From Chrysochromulina parva (Eukaryota > Haptophyta > Prymnesiales > Chrysochromulinaceae): a DNA stretch of 64,000 bases. The DNA lies in assembly GCA_002887195.1 (NCBI GenBank), contig PJAB01000014.1, positions 1 to 64,000 of the forward strand, in the 5' to 3' direction. A program made the position numbers and the translations under genes. Positions 17,869 through 27,263 of this stretch are shown here, piece after piece; positions within the stretch are counted from its first letter, which is position 1, and each line of letters opens with the position of its first letter. Below the pieces are notes generated by a model that was not told the DNA's origin, searched no databases, and saw only the letters and a list, made by a program, of their open reading frames with translations.

Positions 17869-20846
17869 ATGTTTCCTCAGCTTGCGGGATCACCTGCCGT
17901 TGCAGAGCACTCCGAGGATTCGCAGTCGCGACAGCGAACCCCGTCTGTGGCGCTACCTTTGGTTGTACCATATCCGCCGCCCTCGTCTCCCTTAGCACGT
18001 CGGTCGAGGACGCCCTTGTCCAGGAGTTATATGGGATCCCGAGGTCGAGCGGATGCCACTACACTACAGGGTCTGCCGCCGATGCGCGAGGGGCCCTATC
18101 TCGAAAGTTCCGAGATTCCGCCGTCATCCACGGATTCAGTTACTGAGCAGCTTCTGGCGATGCACCTACGCGAGATGGACCGTCGCCACCGCGAGGAAGT
18201 CGCGGCGTTGAATGCAAAGCACGAGGAGGCTGTGCGGCACATACTTCGGCTGAAGGCTTTAGAATCTCAAAGCCTGAACGCTCCTTTGTCGGCGGTTCGA
18301 TTTGCACCAGAGGAAGAGCTTCCGAGCCATACTGCCGACTCCGCTGCACCGGCTGTGGCAATCGCACAGCAAGCGAGGATGGTACTGGCAAGGGATGAGG
18401 CGGTGTTGATGGCCCAGCTCGCGAATGGTTTGGCGGCGGCCGCCGCGGCGGAGGCCGCCGACGTGGAGGCCATCAAATCGGAGGCCATCGAATCGGAGGC
18501 CGCCGAGGCGGAGGCCATCAAGACGGAGGCTGCCAAGGCGGAGGCCATACAGGCGGAGGCCATACAGGCGGAGGCCGAGATGGCGGCGTGGGACTCGGTA
18601 GCGGTCAAGAAGGCGGCGGCTCAGAAAGTGACGGCTCAGAAGGCGGCCTCCGATGCCGCCGAGGCGGAGGCAACAACGACTCCATCGGCGGTGGCCATGA
18701 CATCAGATGCTCTGAGATGGAGCCCAGTGATCGAGATGGCATCTGGCAAGGAGCTGGCGTTCTCGTGGACTCCACAGCAAGTTGCATCTGCGCGACGCAC
18801 GAGTGTCTTGGCGGACAGGCTAGTGGCGGCATTCAACGACGCTGAAGACGATGACCGCCGCATTCTCGCCCTCCACTCACTGTATGAGGCCGCACATGAC
18901 GCCTACGGTGCCGATGCCGCCGCAACTGCCGCAGCTGTGCGCAAAGGTGGTGCGATCGATGGTCTGACCAAGTGCATCGAGTCAAACTCAGCCGAGCTGC
19001 AACAACTCTCCCTGGCGTTACTAGGCAACCTGCTGACCGATGCGTTTGATGCGAGTGCAAGACTCTCACTCGCGCTGTTTGTCGAGTCCGGCGGTCTGAT
19101 TGTGTTGTTGCGCGTGCTGCATGCCGAACATCCGTTGGTCGTCTTCACATTGGCGGCGCTTCAGAATGTGACATCACTTGGTTCGCGACAGATTTGCCTT
19201 AAGATACGAGAGCTAGGCTTTGAGAAGGAGTTGATAGTGCTCAAGAAGGCGTTGAAGGACGAGGACGAGACGGTCTCTGACTACATCACCGCTGTGCTGT
19301 CGAATCTGCGCCTCTTGGCACCCGATACAGCCACGGTCGATAGCGATCCCGCCCTCGAGGAGGCAATCCGCATGCGCCGCCTTAAGTCAGTTGCTAAGAC
19401 GATCAAAAGTCTCAATGCTGCGACCATGATGCAGCGACTCGGGAGACGCTGGATTCGGCGCCATCGAGCAAAGCAGGCCAACAAGGCGAAGGCTGCCGAG
19501 GCGGCTGCCGCTGACGGAAAGGTGGCGGCGGGAGCAGAGGCGGCGGTAGAGGCTGAGACGATTGCGGAGCAGGACGCAGCCCAGCTTTCGAACGGTGAGG
19601 AGGCATTCGCCGAGGCGACGAGCGACGCGCCAGCGATGAGCGAAGCGTTGGCAGCGGTCGCCGCCGCCTTCGGGCTGCCCGCCCTGCTCGCAGTGCTTCG
19701 CAAGAAGAGCAGTAGCGATGAGGACCAGGGCGATGCGCTGCGCCAGCTCGCGCAGGTCGTCAACGACAGCTATGACAGCGAGGCGGTCGCGCTGTGCGAG
19801 TACCTGCGCGCCGCGGGCGGCGTGAAGCTCATCGTCAGGCTGCTTAGGAGCCCCATTCCCACAGTCCACCAGATGGCGATAATGCTGGTAGGCAACCTCG
19901 CGTCCTTGGCTGTCGACCCTCACGCTACGAAATCCAAGGATGTGCTCAAGGCTGAGGGCGCCTTCAGCCTGCTGTTGCCGTACATGTTTTCCGAGGTCGA
20001 CATGACGCTCGCGTATACGTTGGGCGCGCTTCAGAACGTGTGCACTGAGATCGAGTACGTCGAGCAGCTGGAGAAGGCAGGCGGGCTCGAGCGACTTCAG
20101 GCACTTATTGAGCGCAAAGACCCGCAGCTCGAGTCATTTGTGCGCGGGTGCCTTAGCAACGTGCGGACGACCAAGGTGAGGACCACCGCCGCGACTCTGA
20201 GTGCCCCCTCTAAGTGCCCCATCCTTGTGCTCTCTGAGTACCTCATGTGCCCCTCTGAGAGCCCCTATGATTGCCCCTCTGAGTGCAGGTGGTGGCGGCC
20301 CTCAAGCGGCGCGTCGCGGAGCGTGAACACTTCTCAGCCACTACCATGCAGGCGCATGCCCGCAGATGGGTGGCGCGTCACCGCGCGAGGAAGCAGCGCG
20401 AGGAACTGGATGAGGCACTGAGACGCAAACAGCAGGAGGCGCAAAAACCCTTGATACCGGAGCGCATTCCTGCCATGGGATCTCTCGGAAAGCCAGGTCG
20501 ACGCGCAGCTTCCCCAAGCAGGCACACCGATGCGTTCAACCTGGAGGCGCTGCTGTCTTCAGCAACTAGCCCCAACACCGTCACTGCACGGCCTCTCGTC
20601 AAGACAGTTCTAGGCCCATTGATCTTCGACGGCGAAAGTGTTCAGGAGCGTATTCGTCGAGCCCGTGGGAGAAGACCTCGAGAGAGATCTCGAGATAGGC
20701 TGGGTGCCTCTTTGCTTTTGATGGAGAACAATGCCGGTGAGATGACGATTCAGGAACGCATTCCAAGGCGATTGGAGAACGCCAATTCTCACCCATTACC
20801 GACCGCGACAAGGATCGCATCATTCGCTAGCATAGCACAGCCATAG
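17869..20846 (+). CDS. Armadillo-repeat protein with two IQ motifs
   Basis: Two exons, 17869..20175 and 20289..20846, about 954 residues; the join TTK|VVAALKRRV is phase 0. Two armadillo-type helical blocks (residues about 354-434 and 648-769) each contain LLGNL/LVGNL and an ALQNV core and end in similar sequence, so the protein looks like a duplicated ARM unit. Each block is followed by an IQ-type helix: MMQRLGRRWIRRHRAK near 520 and TTMQAHARRWVARHRARK near 790. The N-terminal half is disordered and has an Ala/Glu repeat (EAIxxEA units, residues about 205-250). The C-terminus has two similar basic segments containing QERI(R/P)R. Likely an ARM scaffold regulated by calmodulin, as in some ciliary proteins; the function is inferred only from the domains. 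ATG 17869 is the first in frame. Confidence 0.82.
20176..20288 (+). repeat. Armadillo-gene intron (113 nt) with CTCTGAGTGCC repeats
   Basis: GT-AG intron, phase 0, AAG|GTGAGG to TGCAG|GTGGTG. Its body is about seven degenerate units of the form CTCTGAGTGCCC. The downstream exon begins with GTG. Confidence 0.88.
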
Positions 20847-21634
20847 GGACACACTGAATACTCGTACATGACCATGTTACATCGAACATCCGAATTCCGA
20901 GTGCGATTCGGCCGTAGCCCATCTTTATCTTGTGGTTGTAGTTGCCGGCCAAGGCAAGCTCAAAAGCCCCAAGGCCAAGCGATCGGCCCTCGGGCCAGAA
21001 GGGCCTCCAAAAGCGCATACGTATTTGATACATATCCATCGGGTCTCGCACGCGCTGCGCTGCGCGCGGGTTCGTTGTGCTTGTCGTGTGGCTAGCTCGG
21101 ATTGGTCGACGACTATGTTAGAAACTATCACCACGCAGGTTTACTATCTGACTTCGGAGACTTTAATGTATCCCTGCTCGGCACCCCGCCCCCCCCGCCA
21201 AGGTCAAAACGTCCCGCGCAGATGAGAGATGTGAGCGTAGCGCTTGTGGGTTCCAAGAATATCGCAACGCAACTTTTCCTCCATCGGTCACGGTCAATTG
21301 GTTACGGTTCGACGGTTGCGCTCTGTCGACTGTGCCGGTGGCGGTTTGTGGCGGGCCCCGCGCGCGAGCGCGGGGAGTCAGAGCTACGACGTTACGAGCT
21401 ACGTAGCGCGAGAAAGTCGATGTAAGCTGACGTACTCACTCATTGGTCATTCAGCTTCACGCTCGTTGTGTGTGCTCTCTTTACACTGTGTGAAGACACA
21501 TATCTTTAACTTCGGGAAAACAATGGTACTACCCGCAACCCGAGACGACTCTTCCGTCCGTCTCTCACGTGCCGCGCGCCGCGCGGTAGGAGCGCAGCCG
21601 ATGCACGAGGGACGAGGCCGCTTTTAGGGCCGAT
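20847..21634. other. Convergent intergenic region
   Basis: About 790 bases between convergent genes. No gene, RNA or repeat recognised apart from a short C-run near 21185. Confidence 0.35.
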
Positions 21635-24600
21635 TCAGTCGCCATGGTCCGCGACAGCTTGATAATTTGCGCGCACGAGGGCCTCGGTTTCCTCCTCGAG
21701 CATCGCGACTACATCGTCGCTCTTGGCCGAAGCACCACGCCGCCGCTCGTACTTCAGGACGGCCAGGGCGTACAGCCGGTCGTAGTGGGCCATCGAGAGG
21801 TCGTCCGGGGGCCAGACGCGCATCGCGAGCACGGTGGCCGCGAGCACGCAGCCGCTGAGAAGCTGCAGCGTGAGCAGCTGGAAGCGGTAGGTCCACAGCT
21901 GCTCCACGTCGAAATGGACGAGCAGCAGTGGCGGCACGAGGAAGGTGTACGCGCGGCTGGCTAGCCACGTGAGCACCAGGTGCACGAGCAGCGCGAGCAG
22001 GAGCATGTACACCTTGATGAGGTAGATCATCGAAACGTCCGAGTAGACGGGCGCCGTACCGAGGAACAGGCAGCGCACGTACTCGCTCGAGGCGGCGCCC
22101 AGGCGCGCGCAAAAGGCGCTCAAGCCGAAGCTCGCGCGGTGACGAGCCCGGCCGAATCGGTCGAGTCCATCGCCTCCAGGCGCGGCACGCTTCGGTTTGT
22201 CACTGCGCCGACTTCTTTCGGTCGCTCCACGGCTCTCGCGGTCGTCATCGTCTGAACGGCTGTCGTCGCTGTAGCCGTCGTCGCTTGCGTCAGTGGCGGC
22301 GGCGGCGCCGTCAGTCTCTCCCGCATCTGAGCGGTCGGTGAGGCCCTCCTCGCGAGGCTCGTCGTTCGGAGTGACCAGGTAGAGGAAGTGGTAGGTGCGA
22401 GCAACGACGAAGGCGATGAGGAGTGCAGGAAGCATTGCATCGATCAGGTACACGACGAGCTCCGTCGGGTAATGCAGCAGCGTCGAGTCCCAAGAAGTGT
22501 AGCCGCGCAGGTGCAGTAGGCCGAGGAAGCCGCCGAGGGCGCCACCGTAGTCGGTTAGCAGAGCGAGCAGCGCGAACGCAAAGGCGCGTCGGTTCGCGTA
22601 CTGGCCGGGCACCGGATGGTACGCGAGCTGCAGGTCGGCAAACGAGCCGCGCTGCACCATGGCGAGCACCGTGATGCCAAGGGCGAGAGCGCCGAGGCCC
22701 GTGAGCAAAGAAGAGGTGGATGCCTCGCCCGATGCTGCGCGGCGTAGCAGGCGCTCATGCAGCGCGACGAGCTCCGCGGTGAGGCTTGCGAGCTCGTCGG
22801 GCTGTGTGGGCGCCTCCGCCTGCAGCAGAAGGGCCTCCGATGCGCCTAGCGCGACGCTCAGCTTTGCGGCGAGCGCCGCCCCGAGCCGTTGCCGTTGGAG
22901 GAATACATCACGAGCAGAGAGGTGGAGCAGCTGCTGGTTGGCGAGGGGGAGCAGCGGGCGAATGGGAACGCCCTCACTCTCGCGGGGCACGGGCAGACCG
23001 AGCAGCGCCGCAATCGTGGGGGCGACGTCAACGGTACGCCAACCGCCGCCGGTGCGCGTGCCGCTCGGGCGCGGCGTATACAGAGCTCCCATGTGCGGCG
23101 AATTCACATCGATGGCGTGCGCGGCGCCCTCGCCATGGGCGCCGAGGGCACCGAGCATCGAGCCCGGCCGGTACGCCACCAGAGGCACCTGGGTCGCGAG
23201 CGGTTCGGCGCCGCCCGAGCCGCCGGCGTCCACAGAGCCATGATCGGAGACGATGAGGAGCGTCGTGGTGGCATCAAGCTCGCGGATCAGGCTGCCGATG
23301 TGCTTCGCGGCCTCCTCGAGTGCATGCACGTACGCGCCACGCGGGTCGAGGCCGGGCGCAGCGCCCGAGCAGTGAGCCTGCACGTCCGCCTGCGAGAGCT
23401 GCGCCGTCAGCAGCTCGAACAGGTGGCCGTTGACGCCGGGCGTGGGCGTGGGCGTGATGGTGGGCACCCAATGGCTCGTCTCCTCGTTCTCCAGCCACCC
23501 TTCCTCTTCATCGAGCTGCAAGGGATGGAGCACGCCGCGAGCGGCTGCGGCCGCGCCCGACCTCGCCGACCACGCACCACTGTCACCGCCGCTGCCACCC
23601 GAGCCGCCGCCACTCGCTGCCCCGCCGCGCGATCCGGCAATGGCGCCACGCGCGCCGCCCATACCGGTCCCGCTCGCGCTCCCAGCCCCGGTAGCGGCAG
23701 GCTTGTCGTGCGCGGCGGCAAGGGCACGGTGGAGGAGCTGCATGCGCGTCTGGTCGGCTTGGCGGCCCGCGATGAAACCGTCCCCGTGTACCTGCTCGTA
23801 CGAGGGCTCCTTAGGCCATCCCGCCCACGTACCGAGCTCTGGGGCGACGGCGCCCTCGGCAAAGAAGCGGTGCGGTCTGAGCAGCTGGCTGTGGAAGAGC
23901 TCTGTAAACCACGGGCTACCCGTCGCAAACGAGGAGAGGCCGTGCAGGCGCGCCTGCCGGAAGACCGAGTCAAAGGGCGTCTCTGGCAGCCGATGGTCGC
24001 CGTAGACGCCGGTGAGAGCCGCCGAGGCGCCCGTGGCGAGGGCAAGCCACTGGGCCGTTGACGTCGACGGTGGTCCAGCGGTGAGCGGTAGCACCAGAGA
24101 GTCGCGCGCGAGCTCGGGCGACGAGAAGAGGGTGCGGAGTGCGGGCACCGCGTGCAGTGCATCCAGGCGAAGCCCCGACACCACCAGCAGCACCACGCGT
24201 GACGAGCCTCGTGGCTGCAGTGGCAGGTCTCCAAAATAATTCTCCACCGGCTGTGGGGCGTTGAGCGCGGCGAGCTCGGACTCATCGAGCCGCGGCGGGT
24301 CGGCGCCGAGGGTGCGGCGGAGCTCGAGCGCAAAGTTGGCGAGGGAGAGCAGCACGAGCGCGCCACTCACCGCGGAGAGCGCGTAGTTCGAGCGGCGGAG
24401 CTGTGCGCGGATCGAGCCACGCACCGAGCGCACCTCGAGGAACCTCTCGAGCCTTTCGAGGGAGGGCTGCTTAGTGTCGGGCTCCTCAAAGTGCGCGCGG
24501 AAGGCGGGCGCGGTGCTCACCTCATCGAGCGCCATTGGCAGGTCGATTGCGTCCTGGCGCGTCAGCAGCGCGCGCAACCCCGCGAGCGTGGCCGCGGCCG

Positions 24601-25024
24601 CGTGCGTCCAGATCACGACGTGAAGTGCCTTCTGGCGCTGCTCCGAGCTCGGGCCGAGCAGGCCAGCCGAGGCGGAGATGCCGGCGAGCAGCTCAGCACC
24701 GAAGACGGCGAGCGCACGCTCCATGCGGCGCTCCATGCGGACTGGGCGCAGGGCGAGCGAGAAGCCCAAGAAGCCTAAAGCGACGGCGCTGAGCGCCGCC
24801 GCAAGCCGCACGTACACAAAGGAGACGTCGACGTAATCGACGGCCTCGCGTGAGGTGAGGCAGAAGTCGACGGGATCAACGACAAAGGTGAAGACAAAGG
24901 CCGCGTCAAATACGAAGGCAGTGACGAGGACGAGCAGGTAGAAGCCACGGACCGGCGACCGGTGACGCCCCGCCGGCGGCATCCCCGTCGGTGTGTCAGG
25001 AACGGAGTCTCTTGTGGACAGCAT
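21635..25024 (-). CDS. Multi-pass AlkP-fold protein, GPI-ethanolamine-phosphate-transferase-like
   Basis: A 1129-residue intronless frame. Four hydrophobic segments precede and about seven follow a lumenal-type alkaline-phosphatase-superfamily domain (roughly residues 270-690), the layout of PIGN/PIGO/PIGG enzymes that add ethanolamine phosphate to GPI anchors in the ER. Family-like strings are GPPSTSTAQWLALATG (around the nucleophile), PFDSVFRQARLHGLSSFATG, VSDHGSVDAGG near 595 and VDVAPTIAALLGLPVP. Two metal-binding signatures look lost: the Asp of the usual DGLR is Ser in VVSGLRLD, and no DHxGH-type motif follows in its expected place. Low-complexity inserts (Gly/Ala near 470, acidic near 900) are extra. 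So it is either a divergent enzyme or a pseudoenzyme. ATG at 25024. Confidence 0.72.
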   Translation of the reverse strand: MLSTRDSVPDTPTGMPPAGRHRSPVRGFYLLVLVTAFVFDAAFVFTFVVDPVDFCLTSREAVDYVDVSFVYVRLAAALSAVALGFLGFSLALRPVRMERRMERALAVFGAELLAGISASAGLLGPSSEQRQKALHVVIWTHAAAATLAGLRALLTRQDAIDLPMALDEVSTAPAFRAHFEEPDTKQPSLERLERFLEVRSVRGSIRAQLRRSNYALSAVSGALVLLSLANFALELRRTLGADPPRLDESELAALNAPQPVENYFGDLPLQPRGSSRVVLLVVSGLRLDALHAVPALRTLFSSPELARDSLVLPLTAGPPSTSTAQWLALATGASAALTGVYGDHRLPETPFDSVFRQARLHGLSSFATGSPWFTELFHSQLLRPHRFFAEGAVAPELGTWAGWPKEPSYEQVHGDGFIAGRQADQTRMQLLHRALAAAHDKPAATGAGSASGTGMGGARGAIAGSRGGAASGGGSGGSGGDSGAWSARSGAAAAARGVLHPLQLDEEEGWLENEETSHWVPTITPTPTPGVNGHLFELLTAQLSQADVQAHCSGAAPGLDPRGAYVHALEEAAKHIGSLIRELDATTTLLIVSDHGSVDAGGSGGAEPLATQVPLVAYRPGSMLGALGAHGEGAAHAIDVNSPHMGALYTPRPSGTRTGGGWRTVDVAPTIAALLGLPVPRESEGVPIRPLLPLANQQLLHLSARDVFLQRQRLGAALAAKLSVALGASEALLLQAEAPTQPDELASLTAELVALHERLLRRAASGEASTSSLLTGLGALALGITVLAMVQRGSFADLQLAYHPVPGQYANRRAFAFALLALLTDYGGALGGFLGLLHLRGYTSWDSTLLHYPTELVVYLIDAMLPALLIAFVVARTYHFLYLVTPNDEPREEGLTDRSDAGETDGAAAATDASDDGYSDDSRSDDDDRESRGATERSRRSDKPKRAAPGGDGLDRFGRARHRASFGLSAFCARLGAASSEYVRCLFLGTAPVYSDVSMIYLIKVYMLLLALLVHLVLTWLASRAYTFLVPPLLLVHFDVEQLWTYRFQLLTLQLLSGCVLAATVLAMRVWPPDDLSMAHYDRLYALAVLKYERRRGASAKSDDVVAMLEEETEALVRANYQAVADHGD

Positions 25025-25395
25025 GGTGTAGGAGGTGCTGGATGCGAGTCAGAGCAGTTTGGACGCCAAACGGGCGGACTTCTCCGTCCTTGTGGTGGTC
25101 CGCAGGGACGAAAATCTGCCTAGGGAAGCGTGCGTCGATATCCACAAGGCATTTTCTTTTCTGTTCAACACAACGCGTCTTTTTTCGTCGCTTCGAATCG
25201 CACAGGAAGATGCGAAGTTTTCCCACTAGACTATTTCACATCCCCAGTCAAGCATACGTATAAACTGTGGCCAGCACCTACCCGGCGCCCGCCACCCATA
25301 GCCACCCATAGCCACCCACAACATCGACTCCCCCACCCTGCGCTGTCTCTTCCGCACGCACTCTGAGAGACTCAGACTCACTCACTCAGGTAGCT
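25025..25395. other. Intergenic region with CCACCCATAG repeats
   Basis: About 370 bases between two genes on the minus strand: upstream of the AlkP-like gene and downstream of the permease. Three copies of a GCCACCCATA-like unit lie near 25294-25320. TATAAACTG near 25259 is AT-rich but is not placed like a promoter. Confidence 0.35.
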
Positions 25396-26955
25396 TCACT
25401 TGACCCTAGCGTTCACCGATGTTGGCAGTGCCTCGTTCTTCAGCAGTGACGTGGCTTCGTTGGCGCCCTTATTGGCCGGCGCAAAGGGCCACTTGCGTAC
25501 CAGGCTCTGGCGGAACAGGAAGAAGAGCGCGCCAAAGAGGATGTAGGCCAACGACATCTCGAGCATCGGGGTTTTGCCCGAGAAGACGTAGTTGTCGGTG
25601 GTGACGAAGATGAACGAGAAGATCAGCAGGTGCGGGACGACGACGATGGGCAGGTACCGGATCCTCCAGACCCTCTTGTCTTCGGGGAGCTCGCCTTTCG
25701 AGATGCGGTAGCGCAAGATGATGAGGCCGATCGCCTGGCCCATGAACTGCACGAGCACGAGCATCACTGTCATCGCGCCCACAACGGTCTCGAGGGATAA
25801 GAAGCAGAAGACGGAAGAGAGCGCCCCCAGCGCCAGGAGCGAGAGCATGGGCACGTCTTCAGAGCAGCCCAGGGTGGAGCGGCGGGCGAAGGCCTCGATG
25901 AACAGGCCGCTCTCGGCCGCCGCCCCAGGCAAGTACATCATGCCGGCCATCATCGAGAAGACCGAGCCGAAGATGACGACGCACACGACGATGGCGGTGA
26001 AGACTGCAAAGCCGCGGCCGACGAGCTTCTCCGAAAAGTCCGCCATGATGTACGCCGTCGACTCATTGCCGTCGGTCATGCGTGTGACGAAGCCGTCCTC
26101 ACCATCCCACGGCAGATAGCCGATGATCGCAACGTACGTGAGCATGTACACGAAGAGGAGCAGGGTGCACGTGATGATGCACGAGCCCGGGATCGTCCGC
26201 CGTGGGTTCCGCACCTCGCCGCCCATGGTACAAACGTCGTAGTATCCAGTGAGGTCGTAGATGCCAAACCGACAAGCGGCCCCAAGGCTAACGACGAACG
26301 AGAGCGCCCCGTCGTTGCCAAACGGTTGGGGAGGCAAGTGGAAGTTTTCGCCGTGGAAGTTGGCCAAGCCGGCGATGAGGCAGTACAGGATCGATGCGAT
26401 GGTGATCCCCCATAGCACGTACACCACGCTGCCCGTTTCGCCTGGGCGTCGCATCAGCATGATGATGGTCAAGATGTTCAGACCGAAGGCCGTGAGAGCC
26501 TTTGTCCAGTAGTCATCACGGCCGTGCACGTATGTGAGATAGCTCGAGATGGCGATGAAGCCCGAGGCAACCTGAGCAGGCCCGCTAATCCACGACTGCC
26601 ACAGGAAGATGAAAGCCCCCAGATCTCCCCATGAGCCCTTCCCGTAGCACTCGCGAAGGTAAACGTACGTACCGCCCGACAGAGGGAAGCGCGAGCCCAG
26701 CTCTCCCCATATGAACGAGTCGCAAAAGCAAGCTAGCATAGCTATCGAGTAGCCGATCATGGCGTGTGGACCCGGCGGCGTCGTCGACGCGAGGCAGTAG
26801 GGTAGTGTGACGAATGGGCCCGTCCCGAACATCATCATCGTGTTGAGCGCACACGCCTGTGTGAACGTGTATTTGTTCGTGTCGTCGTCTTCATCCTCTT
26901 TCTTTGCAGCTTTCGCTGGTAGATCTCCGATAAAGCGTTCAAGGCATGAAGCCAT
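25396..26955 (-). CDS. APC-superfamily amino-acid permease
   Basis: About 519 residues from the ATG at 26955 (the frame is open further but has no ATG). About 12 hydrophobic spans with family-like strings: MMMFGTGPFVTLPYCLAS in the first span, WGELGSRFPLSGGTYVYLRE (the span 2-3 region with the SGGxYxY pattern), FGIYDLTGYYDVCTMGGEVRNPRR, the APC loop GEVRNPRRTIP, and a YLPGAAAESG loop. The size is typical. The substrate is likely an amino acid or related amine, moved with H+ or Na+ across the plasma or a vacuolar membrane; specificity cannot be read from sequence. The N-terminus has an acidic KKEDEDDD stretch. Intronless. Confidence 0.9.
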   Translation of the reverse strand: MASCLERFIGDLPAKAAKKEDEDDDTNKYTFTQACALNTMMMFGTGPFVTLPYCLASTTPPGPHAMIGYSIAMLACFCDSFIWGELGSRFPLSGGTYVYLRECYGKGSWGDLGAFIFLWQSWISGPAQVASGFIAISSYLTYVHGRDDYWTKALTAFGLNILTIIMLMRRPGETGSVVYVLWGITIASILYCLIAGLANFHGENFHLPPQPFGNDGALSFVVSLGAACRFGIYDLTGYYDVCTMGGEVRNPRRTIPGSCIITCTLLLFVYMLTYVAIIGYLPWDGEDGFVTRMTDGNESTAYIMADFSEKLVGRGFAVFTAIVVCVVIFGSVFSMMAGMMYLPGAAAESGLFIEAFARRSTLGCSEDVPMLSLLALGALSSVFCFLSLETVVGAMTVMLVLVQFMGQAIGLIILRYRISKGELPEDKRVWRIRYLPIVVVPHLLIFSFIFVTTDNYVFSGKTPMLEMSLAYILFGALFFLFRQSLVRKWPFAPANKGANEATSLLKNEALPTSVNARVK

Positions 26956-27263
26956 TTCGCGACGTCCTGCTTCAGCGAGCAAGAAGCCGCCACTTGCCAC
27001 AGAAACAGAGAGAGGCCCGATTAGGTTTGGTCCAGGACAAGAATTCCCAAAAAGGGGACAAAACCCTTTTTTGGTGAAAGATCAAGTAACCGCATAAAAC
27101 AGCATCCAGTTGCACAGGAGCCTTCACGCTTTCGACGCCTTCCTTCACTAGTCTTCCTTCACGCTCACATACAGTGCTCGTGCGCGGGACTGCCTGTGCC
27201 TGTGAGCGAAGTGGAGAGCGTGTGAGGTGCCCTGCCTCGACACGGGCGTGCGGGACCTTCGCC
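26956..27263. promoter_or_regulatory. Divergent promoter region, permease / TPR glycosyltransferase
   Basis: About 308 bases separate the two starts, so both promoters should be here. TTCCTTCAC occurs twice near 27140-27160. No defined core element can be named. Confidence 0.35.
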
